From the NCBI GenBank assembly GCA_964429745.1, contig CAYSDI010000075.1, positions 1-17,642 on the forward strand: 17,642 nucleotides of DNA, given 5' to 3'. The DNA comes from WGOA01 sp964429745 (GTDB lineage: Bacteria > Bacteroidota > Bacteroidia > Chitinophagales > BACL12). Both the position numbers and the translations under genes were made by a program. Below, piece after piece: positions 1 to 7,251 of the stretch (its first letter is position 1; each line of letters begins with the position of its first letter). Under the pieces are notes generated by a model that was not told where the DNA came from, ran no database searches, and saw only the letters and a program-made list of their open reading frames with translations.

Positions 1-17
1 TTTGTAATTACGCAGTC

Positions 18-1499
18 ATGTCCAAGAAAGTAGTGGTCATTGGATCGGGGTTTGCCGGAATCAGCGCGGCGGCATACCTGGCAAAAGCCGGGTGTGAGGT
101 ACAAGTATTGGAAAAGAATGAAGGCCCCGGGGGAAGGGCTTCGGTGTATACTGAGGCCGGTTTCACCTTTGACATGGGCCCCAGTTGGTACTGGATGCCG
201 GACGTTTTCGAGCGCTGGTTTGCCGATTTCGGCCACACGCCTGCCGATTTCTACCATTTGGAGCGTATGGACCCCAGCTACCGGGTCTGGTGGGGCCGGC
301 AGGACTACACTGACGTTCCCGCACAGCGCAAAGAACTTTTCGAACTTTTCGAAAGTTTTGAACCGGGCTGCAGCGCTAACCTGGACCGCTTTCTCAAGGA
401 AGCAGCGCACAAATACCAGGCTGGCATTCACGATTTGGTGTACCGCCCATCGCGCTCGGTTACTGAGTACTTTGACCTGAAGCTGCTTACGGGCCTATTC
501 AAACTGGACCTGTTCAAGAGCTACCGAAAGCACGTGGACAGTTTGTTCCAAAGCCCCCGGGTCAAGCAGATCCTTGAGTTTCCCGTGTACTTTCTCGGCG
601 GCATTCCGCAGAACACCCCGGCGCTCTACAGCCTGATGAGTTACGCGGATCTGGCGCTTGGTACCTGGTACCCTATGGGCGGCATGCACGAAATCATCAA
701 AGGCATGGTGCGCGTGGCTGAAGAACAGGGCGTTACCTTCCACTACCACCAGGAAGTGCAGCAGGTTGCTGTTTCCGGGCGAAAAGTGACCGGGCTTCAC
801 ACAACGGACGGCAAACTCCATGCGGCAGACGCGGTCATTGCCGGGGCGGATTACCACCATGTGGAGCAACAGCTTCTGCAGCCCCAGTATCGGCGTTACT
901 CACCCGAATACTGGGACAAGCGGGTCATGGCCCCTTCTTCGCTGATTTTTTACCTCGGGCTCAACAAGCGGGTCAAAAACCTGCTGCACCACAATCTTTT
1001 CTTCGATCAGCCCTTCAGCGAATTTGCCCGCGAAATATACGATCAACCGCAGTGGCCCAGCGAGCCGCTTTTTTACGTGAACGTCACCTCGCGAACCGAC
1101 CCCACTACCGCCCCGGAAGGTTGCGAAAACTTATATATTCTCATTCCGGTCGCTCCGGCGCTAAAAGACACTGATGAAGCCCGCGAAGCACAGTTCCAAA
1201 AAGTCATGGACCGGATTGAAGCACTGGCTGGAGAGCCCATCCGCGATCATGTCATCTACAAGCGCAGCTTTGCGCACCGCGACTTTGAAAGCCGCTACCA
1301 CGCCTTCAAAGGCAATGCCTACGGCTTGGCCAACACCCTGATGCAGACGGCTATTTTCAAGCCTTCGCTTAAGAATCCAAAGCTGGACAACCTCTTTTAC
1401 GCAGGGCAATTGACCGTACCTGGGCCGGGGGTTCCGCCTTCGCTGATTTCGGGCAAAGTGGTGGCTGGAGAGGCGCTCAAAGACTTGCGCTGGGGGTAA
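18..1499 (+). CDS. crtI: Phytoene desaturase CrtI
   Basis: FAD-dependent desaturase that would convert phytoene stepwise to lycopene, probably at the membrane. The 493-aa protein opens with a Rossmann FAD-binding motif (VVVIGSGFAGISAAAYL, GxGxxG at residues 9-14), followed by the acidic ribose-binding end (VLEKNEGPGGRAS) and the family segment GPSWYWMPDVF. The C-terminus carries the second FAD-contact motif, NLFYAGQLTVPGPGVPPSLI, as in CrtI-type desaturases and isomerases. Length is normal for the family. ATG 18 sits directly before the Rossmann strand; only 17 bases lie upstream, so its promoter is not visible. It is first of four colinear carotenoid genes. CrtD-type or other carotene desaturases share this fold; the CrtI assignment rests on the adjacent crtB and cyclase genes. 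Confidence 0.93.
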   Translation: MSKKVVVIGSGFAGISAAAYLAKAGCEVQVLEKNEGPGGRASVYTEAGFTFDMGPSWYWMPDVFERWFADFGHTPADFYHLERMDPSYRVWWGRQDYTDVPAQRKELFELFESFEPGCSANLDRFLKEAAHKYQAGIHDLVYRPSRSVTEYFDLKLLTGLFKLDLFKSYRKHVDSLFQSPRVKQILEFPVYFLGGIPQNTPALYSLMSYADLALGTWYPMGGMHEIIKGMVRVAEEQGVTFHYHQEVQQVAVSGRKVTGLHTTDGKLHAADAVIAGADYHHVEQQLLQPQYRRYSPEYWDKRVMAPSSLIFYLGLNKRVKNLLHHNLFFDQPFSEFAREIYDQPQWPSEPLFYVNVTSRTDPTTAPEGCENLYILIPVAPALKDTDEAREAQFQKVMDRIEALAGEPIRDHVIYKRSFAHRDFESRYHAFKGNAYGLANTLMQTAIFKPSLKNPKLDNLFYAGQLTVPGPGVPPSLISGKVVAGEALKDLRWG

Positions 1500-1511
1500 G
1501 TAGCAACTTTG

Positions 1512-1530
1512 GGCCGGGTCCGGCCTTTTT
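1512..1530 (+). terminator. Candidate terminator/attenuator after crtI
   Basis: Thirteen bases after the crtI stop lies a GC-only 5-bp stem, GGCCG (1512-1516) with CGGCC (1521-1525), a 4-nt loop and five Ts (1526-1530). This is the form of an intrinsic terminator, though the stem is short. It may lower read-through into crtB rather than stop it, since crtB lies on the same strand in the same pathway. Confidence 0.5.
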
Positions 1531-1561
1531 AGCCCCGCGCCGAAGTCGCCAAGGGCCGCCA

Positions 1562-1583
1562 AACCCTTTCCCCCGAAAGGGTT
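1562..1583 (+). repeat. Perfect 9-bp hairpin in crtI-crtB gap
   Basis: AACCCTTTC (1562-1570), loop CCCC, GAAAGGGTT (1575-1583) form a perfect inverted repeat, followed by ACTTTTG. It is a second hairpin in the same 160-bp gap. It could be a back-up terminator, an mRNA-processing or stability element, or an attenuator; the sequence alone does not decide. Confidence 0.5.
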
Positions 1584-1659
1584 ACTTTTGATTGCCCTAC
1601 CGACCGCTTTTCCCTCTCCCGGTCTGAACCTTTTTTAACACCTTTTGTTCCATGACCTT

Positions 1660-2517
1660 ATGTCGAGCGAAGTGAATTCCGGAAAAGCGCTTTTTCGCAA
1701 CGCGTCCTTCGCGTGCAGTAAGGTCATTACACAGCACTACAGCTCTTCGTTCAGTCTGGGTATTCGATCCCTTCACTCCCGTTTCCGGGATCCTATTTAT
1801 GGAATTTACGGCTATGTAAGGTTGGCCGATGAAATCGTGGACACCTTTCACGGTCACAACCAGGCGTTGCTCCTGCAACGTTTGCGCGAAGACACTTGGA
1901 CGGCGTTGGCCGATGGCTTGAGTACCAATCCACTGCTGCACGCTTTTGTTCAGGTGGTAAACCGCTACGGCATTGAACGGTCGCTCATTGAGGCGTTCCT
2001 GGACTCCATGGAAAAAGACCTGCACCAGGATCGGTATGAGCGCAGCGGCTACGAAGAATACATTTACGGGTCTGCTGAAGTAGTCGGTTTAATGTGCCTG
2101 CGCGTCTTCTGCGACGGCGATGACCCTGGTTACCAACAATTGCGCGCTCCGGCCCGCAGTTTGGGAGCAGCCTTTCAAAAAGTGAATTTCCTTCGCGACA
2201 TGCAGGCTGATTTTGAGCACCTGGGTCGCGTGTATTTTCCCGGAGTCGACTTCGGGCGCTTTAGCGACGCCGAGAAAGCCCGGATTGAAAAAGAAATAGA
2301 ACAGGATTTCGCGGAAGCTTATCGCGGCATTGTTCAACTGCCCGATGGAGCGCGCTTTGGGGTGTACCTGGCATACATGTACTACCGGAAGTTGTTCGCC
2401 AAAATCCGCACCGTGCCCGCTAATCGCATTCGCGAGGAGCGCATTCGGGTGTCTAATCCCCGCAAAGCCCTGCTGTTGGCGCGTTCCTACGTGACCAACG
2501 CTGTCGGCCTGCTGTAA
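1660..2517 (+). CDS. crtB: Phytoene synthase CrtB
   Basis: Condenses two geranylgeranyl diphosphates head-to-head to phytoene, the committed step of C40 carotenoid synthesis. Both Asp-rich, Mg-diphosphate-binding motifs of the trans-isoprenyl diphosphate (squalene/phytoene) synthase family are present: DEIVD at residues 57-61 and DMQAD at 180-184 within NFLRDMQADFEHLGRVYFP. Other family marks are SSSFSLGIR near the N-terminus and YGSAEVVGLMCLRVF. I start at ATG 1660 (285 aa); an in-frame TTG at 1645 would add five residues, but ATG is preferred. It lies 160 bp after crtI, with two hairpins between, and 62 bp before the cyclase gene. HpnC/HpnD-type squalene synthases are related; the carotenoid context favours CrtB. 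Confidence 0.93.
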   Translation: MSSEVNSGKALFRNASFACSKVITQHYSSSFSLGIRSLHSRFRDPIYGIYGYVRLADEIVDTFHGHNQALLLQRLREDTWTALADGLSTNPLLHAFVQVVNRYGIERSLIEAFLDSMEKDLHQDRYERSGYEEYIYGSAEVVGLMCLRVFCDGDDPGYQQLRAPARSLGAAFQKVNFLRDMQADFEHLGRVYFPGVDFGRFSDAEKARIEKEIEQDFAEAYRGIVQLPDGARFGVYLAYMYYRKLFAKIRTVPANRIREERIRVSNPRKALLLARSYVTNAVGLL

Positions 2518-2579
2518 TCCAGGTCAGGGATCCCAACGGCACCTGCTCAGCCAGAAATAGCTGGCACCAACCAAACCCA

Positions 2580-3281
2580 GTGAACGCCCTTTACCTCATC
2601 CTGGATCTGGCCGTTATCGCCTTTCCGCTTGCCCTGAGTTTTGACCGCAAAGTGGCTTTTTACCGGCAATGGCGTTTCGCTTGGCCGGCCATTGGCATCA
2701 ACGCGTCCCTGTTTTTGGCCCAGGATGCCCTGTTCACTGCTCACGGCGTTTGGGGCTTCAACGATCGCTACCTGATGGGCCCACGCCTGGCAGGTCTGCC
2801 GATAGAAGAAATTTTGTTTTTCATCGCCATACCCTACGCTTGTTTGTTCTTGTATGAAACGCTGAAAGTGTATGTGCCTAACATTCCTACGGGCGAAGGG
2901 CTTTGGTGGCTCTGTGCCGCTTTAAGCGCAACTTTTGCTGCTGTCGCTTTCATCTACATGGACCGCTGGTACACCTTTAGTGCGTTTGGTTTTGCCGCTG
3001 TGTTGCTCGCCGTTGTTCGCGCGCTGCGCGTTTCGTGGTTCGGTTTTTTCGGGTTGTTTTTTCTGGTGCAATTGATCCCGTTTTTTCTGGTCAACAGCGC
3101 GCTGACGGGTAGCTTTACCCCGGAACCGGTGGTATGGTACAGTGATGCCCATAACTTGGGCATTCGCATGGGCACCATCCCGTTTGAAGATGCTTTTTAC
3201 AGCCTGACCATGCTTTTATTGCCTATTACTTTGTTTGAATGGATGCGGGCCCGCGCCGCCAAACCAGTTCTTGCGCCATGA
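2580..3281 (+). CDS. crtYcd: Fused heterodimer-type lycopene cyclase (CrtYc-CrtYd)
   Basis: Membrane enzyme that would cyclise the ends of lycopene to give beta-carotene. The 233-aa protein consists of two tandem copies of the small lycopene cyclase domain that in actinobacteria is split into CrtYc and CrtYd. Each half ends in the family's acidic motif: PIEEILFF in the first (following FNDRYLMGPRLAGL) and PFEDAFYSLTMLLLP in the second (following SDAHNLGIRMG). Most of the chain is hydrophobic, with about six to seven membrane segments. The start is GTG 2580; no ATG is available before the conserved N-terminal helix. The stop overlaps the crtZ start in an ATGA arrangement, which implies translational coupling. 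It is unrelated to the FAD-dependent CrtY of many flavobacteria. Confidence 0.9.
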   Translation: MNALYLILDLAVIAFPLALSFDRKVAFYRQWRFAWPAIGINASLFLAQDALFTAHGVWGFNDRYLMGPRLAGLPIEEILFFIAIPYACLFLYETLKVYVPNIPTGEGLWWLCAALSATFAAVAFIYMDRWYTFSAFGFAAVLLAVVRALRVSWFGFFGLFFLVQLIPFFLVNSALTGSFTPEPVVWYSDAHNLGIRMGTIPFEDAFYSLTMLLLPITLFEWMRARAAKPVLAP

Positions 3282-3778
3282 TGGTTATTACGGCAATCAC
3301 CGCCTTTTTAATCGGCCTTTTCGGCATGGAAGGGGTGGCTTGGCTCACCCACAAATACATCATGCATGGCCCGCTTTGGGTCCTGCACCGCGACCACCAC
3401 CAGCCCCATGATCACCCGCTGGAGCGCAACGACCTTTTCGCCTTCTTTTTTGCCAGCCCTGCCGTGCTGCTGATGGTGTTCGGCGGCGGGCCGTCAACTT
3501 TTTGGTTCTGGTTGGGCGCGGGCATCACGGGGTATGGCATTGCCTACATGGTCTTTCACGATGTGATCGTGCACCGCAGAATCAAGATGAATTTCAAGCC
3601 GGCCAGCCGCTATATGAAGCGCATTATCCGGGCGCACAAGGTGCACCACAAGTCATTGAGCAAAAACGACGCCGAAGCATTCGGATTTTTGTTTGCACTT
3701 GCCCGGTATGACGCGCGGGATTATGTGCCAAAAAACAGGAAGAAAGCTGGTGCGCGCGATGCGTCTGCGTCGGCCTGA
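3278..3778 (+). CDS. crtZ: Beta-carotene 3-hydroxylase CrtZ
   Basis: Non-haem di-iron membrane hydroxylase of the fatty-acid hydroxylase superfamily, expected to add 3-hydroxyls to beta-carotene rings (cryptoxanthin, then zeaxanthin). The 166-aa protein has the complete histidine set: HKYIMH, HRDHHQPHDHP, FHDVIVHRR and HKVHHK, with hydrophobic helices at the N-terminus and between the His clusters. A short Lys/Arg- and Ala-rich tail follows. ATG 3278 overlaps the cyclase stop by 4 bp; a second ATG follows immediately at 3281. An open frame extends back to 3239 but lies inside the cyclase gene. It is the last gene of the cluster and converges on the ABC permease 38 bp downstream. Confidence 0.93.
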   Translation: MMVITAITAFLIGLFGMEGVAWLTHKYIMHGPLWVLHRDHHQPHDHPLERNDLFAFFFASPAVLLMVFGGGPSTFWFWLGAGITGYGIAYMVFHDVIVHRRIKMNFKPASRYMKRIIRAHKVHHKSLSKNDAEAFGFLFALARYDARDYVPKNRKKAGARDASASA

Positions 3779-3790
3779 CCTCGCCCTGTT

Positions 3791-3808
3791 GCCATGAAAA
3801 ACCATGGC
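3791..3808. terminator. Weak inverted repeat between convergent genes
   Basis: GCCATG (3791-3796) and CATGGC (3803-3808) form a 6-bp stem with loop AAAAAC, in the 38-bp gap between crtZ and the oppositely oriented ABC permease gene. There is no T-tract, so an intrinsic terminator role is only suggested by position. Confidence 0.3.
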
Positions 3809-3816
3809 CCTTCGAC

Positions 3817-5034
3817 CTACAGTAGCCTAACCAGATTGCGCCTGAAAAAGTAGGCGGAAACGCCCATCATCAGCGCCGCTAAGCCCAAGAGCACACCCGC
3901 ATTGTCCAGCACGGCCGTGATGGGCAGGTTGCGCCAGTAGATGTCGTAAAAACCCTGAATGGACCAATAATTGACGGTGCCCACCGCCAGTTTTTGAAAG
4001 AGTACGGGCATGAACACGACGGGCATCATGCTGCCGCCAATGGCAGACATGGTCAGAATCAAAATGGTCGAAAAGCCATCAAGCTGCTTGCGAGAGCGCG
4101 AAACGGAAGCCAACATCATGCCCAGACTGGCGCAGACCGCAGCCGTTGCGACAATCATCAGCACCAGCGCCGGCAGATTGCGGCTCAGGTCAAGGCCAAA
4201 GGCCAGCGCGGCAAAAACAAACATCAGCAGGAGCTGCGCTACGGAAAGAATCAACGTAGAAGCAAATTTTCCTCCCAAAATGGAAATCGGAGAAATGGGC
4301 GCGTACAAGAGTTTCTTCAGCGTACCGGCCTCTCGTTCCATCAACAATCCTGACCCCATACCGGCTACGCTAAACAACAACAGCATGACCGCTGTTCCCG
4401 CCACAGCCTGAATGAGCGAAAAGTCGTTGTCGCGCTCGCCGACCACCTCCTGCACAGTAAAGGGAGGCGCTGATTGGGCATCCGAAGCCCTGCCGTTCAT
4501 CTGCGCCATAAGCCCTTCCACCGTTGCCTCGTCCATGCCAAAGGTTTCCATCATTTGCTTTTTGGCGCGTGCTTTTGCCTGGCTCTCGCCGGCGAAATTG
4601 CCCACTGCCGCGTAGAGCAACTGCGAAAGAATGCCAAATTCCATGGGCCGGCCGCTGTCATAGATGACTTCTAACGGCAGGCTGCTACCCCGGGCCAGTG
4701 AATCGCCAAAGCCCGGATGGATGATGAGGGCGGCGACGCGTTTGCCTTCGGCAACGGCGTTGCGGCTCCCGGCTTCGCTGGTGGCCCGGTCTAACCGCAG
4801 CCCTTTTAGCGAGTCTAATTCCCCCACAAAACGCTGGCTCGCTTCTGTGGAGTCCATGTCGCTCAGCATTAGGGCTACCACAGGATTGTTGCCGTCATCG
4901 GGTGATCCTCCAAAGGCGAAGTAAAAGATAGTGATCATCGCCACCGGCAACAGAAAGGTCAGGGCGATGGCTCGCTTATCTGTGAGAAAGAGCAGAAGAT
5001 CCTTTCGGGCCAAGTGCAGAATAGTGCGAACCAT
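3817..5034 (-). CDS. ABC-2 type transporter permease
   Basis: Membrane subunit of an ABC exporter; substrate unknown. The 405-aa protein has the YhfJ/DrrB-like ABC-2 layout. A short cytoplasmic N-terminus (RKDLLLFLTDKRAIALTFLLP) leads into TM1 at about residues 22-42. An extracytoplasmic domain of about 160 residues follows, then five hydrophobic segments near 207-230, 255-280, 288-311, 319-345 and 379-397. The segment MEREAGTLKKLLYAPISPISILGGK before the third TM is the typical cytoplasmic coupling region. It starts 14 bp after the stop of the ATPase gene, so the two form one operon. Such permeases usually dimerise; only one is present here. Position next to the carotenoid genes, on the opposite strand, gives no evidence of a shared role. 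Confidence 0.88.
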   Translation of the reverse strand: MVRTILHLARKDLLLFLTDKRAIALTFLLPVAMITIFYFAFGGSPDDGNNPVVALMLSDMDSTEASQRFVGELDSLKGLRLDRATSEAGSRNAVAEGKRVAALIIHPGFGDSLARGSSLPLEVIYDSGRPMEFGILSQLLYAAVGNFAGESQAKARAKKQMMETFGMDEATVEGLMAQMNGRASDAQSAPPFTVQEVVGERDNDFSLIQAVAGTAVMLLLFSVAGMGSGLLMEREAGTLKKLLYAPISPISILGGKFASTLILSVAQLLLMFVFAALAFGLDLSRNLPALVLMIVATAAVCASLGMMLASVSRSRKQLDGFSTILILTMSAIGGSMMPVVFMPVLFQKLAVGTVNYWSIQGFYDIYWRNLPITAVLDNAGVLLGLAALMMGVSAYFFRRNLVRLL

Positions 5035-5048
5035 AGTGTTTTCGGGCT

Positions 5049-5975
5049 TTAGTCGCGCAAGGCTCGGCCAGTGAGTTCCAGAAAGACCGCTTCCAGGTCG
5101 GCCTCCGTAACCTCCAAATGCTGGATATCTACGTGCAATTCACCGCAGTGGCGCACCAATTCCGCGATGTCCCGGTGCACCAACGTTGGGCTCAGCCAGA
5201 CCTGCTCTTCGCCAATGGCAATTCTATCTCCGTACAAGTGTTGCAATTGCACGCCAACCTCCGGGGTCAGGCCGCGGGTTTCCAAATGAATTCGGGATTG
5301 GTTGGGCAGGCGATCGCGGAGCTGGCGCAACGAGCCCTCCGCTACCAGCAGGCCCAGGTCCATAATGCCGATCCGGTCGCAGAGCTTTTCGGCCTCCTCC
5401 ATATAATGTGTGGTGTACAGAATGGTCATGCCCTCGCGGTGCAATTCGTCTATGAGCTCGTAGATGTGAATCCGACTCTGTGGATCAATGCCCACGGTGG
5501 GTTCGTCCATAAAAAGGATCACCGGTCGATGCAAGATGGCGGCTGCGATGTTGATGCGGCGTTTCATGCCGCCTGAAAAGGTATGGAGCGGCTGGTCTGC
5601 CCGGTCTTTGAGTCCAATTCGCTCCAGGGCGGCGTCAGCCCTTCGCCTGATTTCAGCGGGGGAAATGTTGTAGAGCCCGGCCCAAAAGTGTAGGTTTTGC
5701 CGGGCAGTCAGTTCATCGTACAGGGCAATTTCCTGCGGAATAACTCCGATGGAGGCTTTAACCAGCAGGGGATCCTTGACCGGATTGTAGCCGTTGATGC
5801 TCACCTGGCCGGAGTCGGGAAGCAACAAACCGCTCAGCAAATTGATGGTGGTGGTTTTTCCCGCCCCATTGGGACCGAGTAAGGCATAGCATTCACCGCG
5901 CTCAATACACAGCGAAATTCCGTTCACTGCCTGGATGGGTCCGTAGGCTTTGGTCAGGTGGGATACTTGCAGCAC
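5049..5975 (-). CDS. ABC transporter ATP-binding protein
   Basis: Cytoplasmic ATPase that would power the adjacent ABC-2 permease. All nucleotide-binding motifs are intact in the 308-aa chain: Walker A GPNGAGKTT (residues 34-42), Q-loop Q81 (GVIPQEIALYDELTA), signature FSGGMKRR (133-140), Walker B VILFMDEPTVGIDP (152-165) and H-loop H190. Residues from about 215 on form a C-terminal extension of the kind found on ABC-2 exporter ATPases (DUF4162-like). The start codon is GTG at 5975; the canonical N-terminus LQVSHLTKAYG leaves no room for a later start. A Bacteroidota-type promoter ends only four bases upstream, so the mRNA may be leaderless or nearly so. Confidence 0.92.
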   Translation of the reverse strand: MLQVSHLTKAYGPIQAVNGISLCIERGECYALLGPNGAGKTTTINLLSGLLLPDSGQVSINGYNPVKDPLLVKASIGVIPQEIALYDELTARQNLHFWAGLYNISPAEIRRRADAALERIGLKDRADQPLHTFSGGMKRRINIAAAILHRPVILFMDEPTVGIDPQSRIHIYELIDELHREGMTILYTTHYMEEAEKLCDRIGIMDLGLLVAEGSLRQLRDRLPNQSRIHLETRGLTPEVGVQLQHLYGDRIAIGEEQVWLSPTLVHRDIAELVRHCGELHVDIQHLEVTEADLEAVFLELTGRALRD

Positions 5976-5979
5976 CGGC

Positions 5980-6013
5980 CAAAGATAGAAAGTTCGCCGC
6001 CAGGCCTACCAAA
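5980..6013 (-). promoter_or_regulatory. Candidate promoter of the ABC exporter operon
   Basis: Read on the minus strand, TTTG (6013-6010) is followed after 22 bases by TATCTTTG (5987-5980), an exact match to the Bacteroidota -7 consensus TAnnTTTG with an acceptable -33 spacing. The -7 box ends four bases before the GTG start of the ATPase, placing the expected transcription start at or within a few bases of the start codon. Confidence 0.55.
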
Positions 6014-6035
6014 AGCAATTATCTTCGTCGGGACC

Positions 6036-6758
6036 ATGGAAAATCCTTACAGTTCGCTGGATTGGGACAGCCGATTTTTTGGTTATCCTGTGGGTAAAAT
6101 TTTGCCGGTACGCATGCAAGCTGTGGACCTTGGGCGCACGTTAGAACAGGCTCGCAACGAAGGCTACCGTTTGCTTTATTGGGCAGCCAGGCCGGAATCA
6201 GAAAATGCAGAGGCTGCCGCCAGCGTTGGCGGTGCACTGATGGATCGCAAGCGCATTTACGTGCATAATCTTGAGGAAATCGACCCTGCTGACCTGATCG
6301 TCAATTGGTTTATTGAGAGTTACCGAAAGCCAATGCCAGACACCGACATGGAAGCGCTGGCGTTGGCGGCTGGAGAACATTCCCGTTTTCGCCGCGACAC
6401 GCGTTTTGGCGAACAAGCGTTTAAACGGCTTTACCTGACTTGGATTCGCAATTCAGTGAATCGGTCTTTTGCTGAGGAGGTTTTGTTTATAGAAGATTTT
6501 GGAAAAAAGCGGGCGTTGCTTACCATAGGACTTCATAGGGGACGCCCGGATATTGGGTTGCTGGCCACCGAAGCGGCTTACCGGGGCCGGGGAATGGCCG
6601 GTGATTTAGTGCGGGCCTCGCTGGTTTGGGCCATCAATCGGGATTACCGCGAAGCACAAGTAACCACGCAAGCTGAAAATGAGGGTGCCTGTGCGTTCTA
6701 CGAAGCCATGGGCTACAAACTGGAGCGCGAAGATTGGATTTATCACTTTTGGTGTTGA
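6036..6758 (+). CDS. GNAT-family acetyltransferase, WecD/RffC-like
   Basis: Predicted cytoplasmic acetyl-CoA-dependent N-acetyltransferase. The 240-aa protein begins with the segment LDWDSRFFGYPVGKI, seen in dTDP-fucosamine acetyltransferase-like (WecD/RffC) proteins. The middle has SRFRRDTRFGEQAFKRLYLTWIRNS, also typical of that group. The C-terminal GNAT core carries the acetyl-CoA pyrophosphate loop AAYRGRGMAGDLV and the late motif NEGACAFYEAMGYKLER. ATG 6036 gives the conserved N-terminus; an in-frame extension back to 5958 would run into the divergent ABC gene. No sugar-nucleotide aminotransferase or glycosyltransferase genes are visible, so an amino-sugar substrate is only a family-based guess. 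The next gene starts 12 bp downstream and is probably co-transcribed. Confidence 0.8.
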   Translation: MENPYSSLDWDSRFFGYPVGKILPVRMQAVDLGRTLEQARNEGYRLLYWAARPESENAEAAASVGGALMDRKRIYVHNLEEIDPADLIVNWFIESYRKPMPDTDMEALALAAGEHSRFRRDTRFGEQAFKRLYLTWIRNSVNRSFAEEVLFIEDFGKKRALLTIGLHRGRPDIGLLATEAAYRGRGMAGDLVRASLVWAINRDYREAQVTTQAENEGACAFYEAMGYKLEREDWIYHFWC

Positions 6759-6770
6759 CCAGCGCAGCGT

Positions 6771-7037
6771 ATGAAAGAGCTTTTAACGCCAGACGAGCTG
6801 CCTGTAATTTCCCGCAATGCGCTTTCGCTTCGCAATGGCAGTGACCGGCCCGAAATATGGGTAGCCTACCGGGGAATTGTTTACGATGCCAGTGGCAGCC
6901 GCCTGTGGCGCGGCGGGCTTCACTATGGCTTGCATTGGGCGGGTCAGGATTTGACCGAGGAGCTGCTTGAAGCCCCTCATACTGAATTAGTGTTTTCCCG
7001 TCTCCCGGTTGTTGGGCGTTTGTTGCCCTCCGAATAG
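6771..7037 (+). CDS. Small cytochrome b5-like haem-binding protein
   Basis: An 88-aa protein resembling the stand-alone prokaryotic cytochrome b5-like haem/steroid-binding family (COG4892-type). The core reads IWVAYRGIVYDASGSRLWRGG, then LHYGLHWAGQDLTEELLEAPH, ending in LPVVGRL. This matches the family order of a b5 strand, Trp-containing turn, His-rich loop, AGxDLT and APH. Candidate haem ligands are His51 or His55 with His70. There is no signal peptide or membrane helix, so it is probably cytoplasmic. It starts 12 bp after the acetyltransferase stop and is probably the second gene of a two-gene operon. The functional link between the two is unknown; haem binding is inferred from the family only. 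Confidence 0.75.
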   Translation: MKELLTPDELPVISRNALSLRNGSDRPEIWVAYRGIVYDASGSRLWRGGLHYGLHWAGQDLTEELLEAPHTELVFSRLPVVGRLLPSE

Positions 7038-7251
7038 AGACATTCACTTGGTGGTATTCAGCTAAAGGAACTGTAAGTCCGCACTTGAAATAAATATTTA
7101 GTTACATAAATTGACGCCGAAAATCCCGCTTATCATGGACTTCTGGCCCCCATACTTTCGTATTAATGGAAATAATTTTTCATCACATGGTTATTGTTTA
7201 GAAAACTTATTTAGGTTTAGCATACCTTGTTTTTTGTAAATCGGCACTCAA

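Noticed and set aside
5958..6035. N-terminal extension of the acetyltransferase to 5958
   Set aside because: It would overlap the divergent ABC ATPase start and its promoter, and the conserved family N-terminus begins right after ATG 6036.
7223..7230. TACCTTGT as a promoter for the response regulator
   Set aside because: It has two mismatches to TAnnTTTG and only a poor -33 candidate, so it is not listed as a feature.
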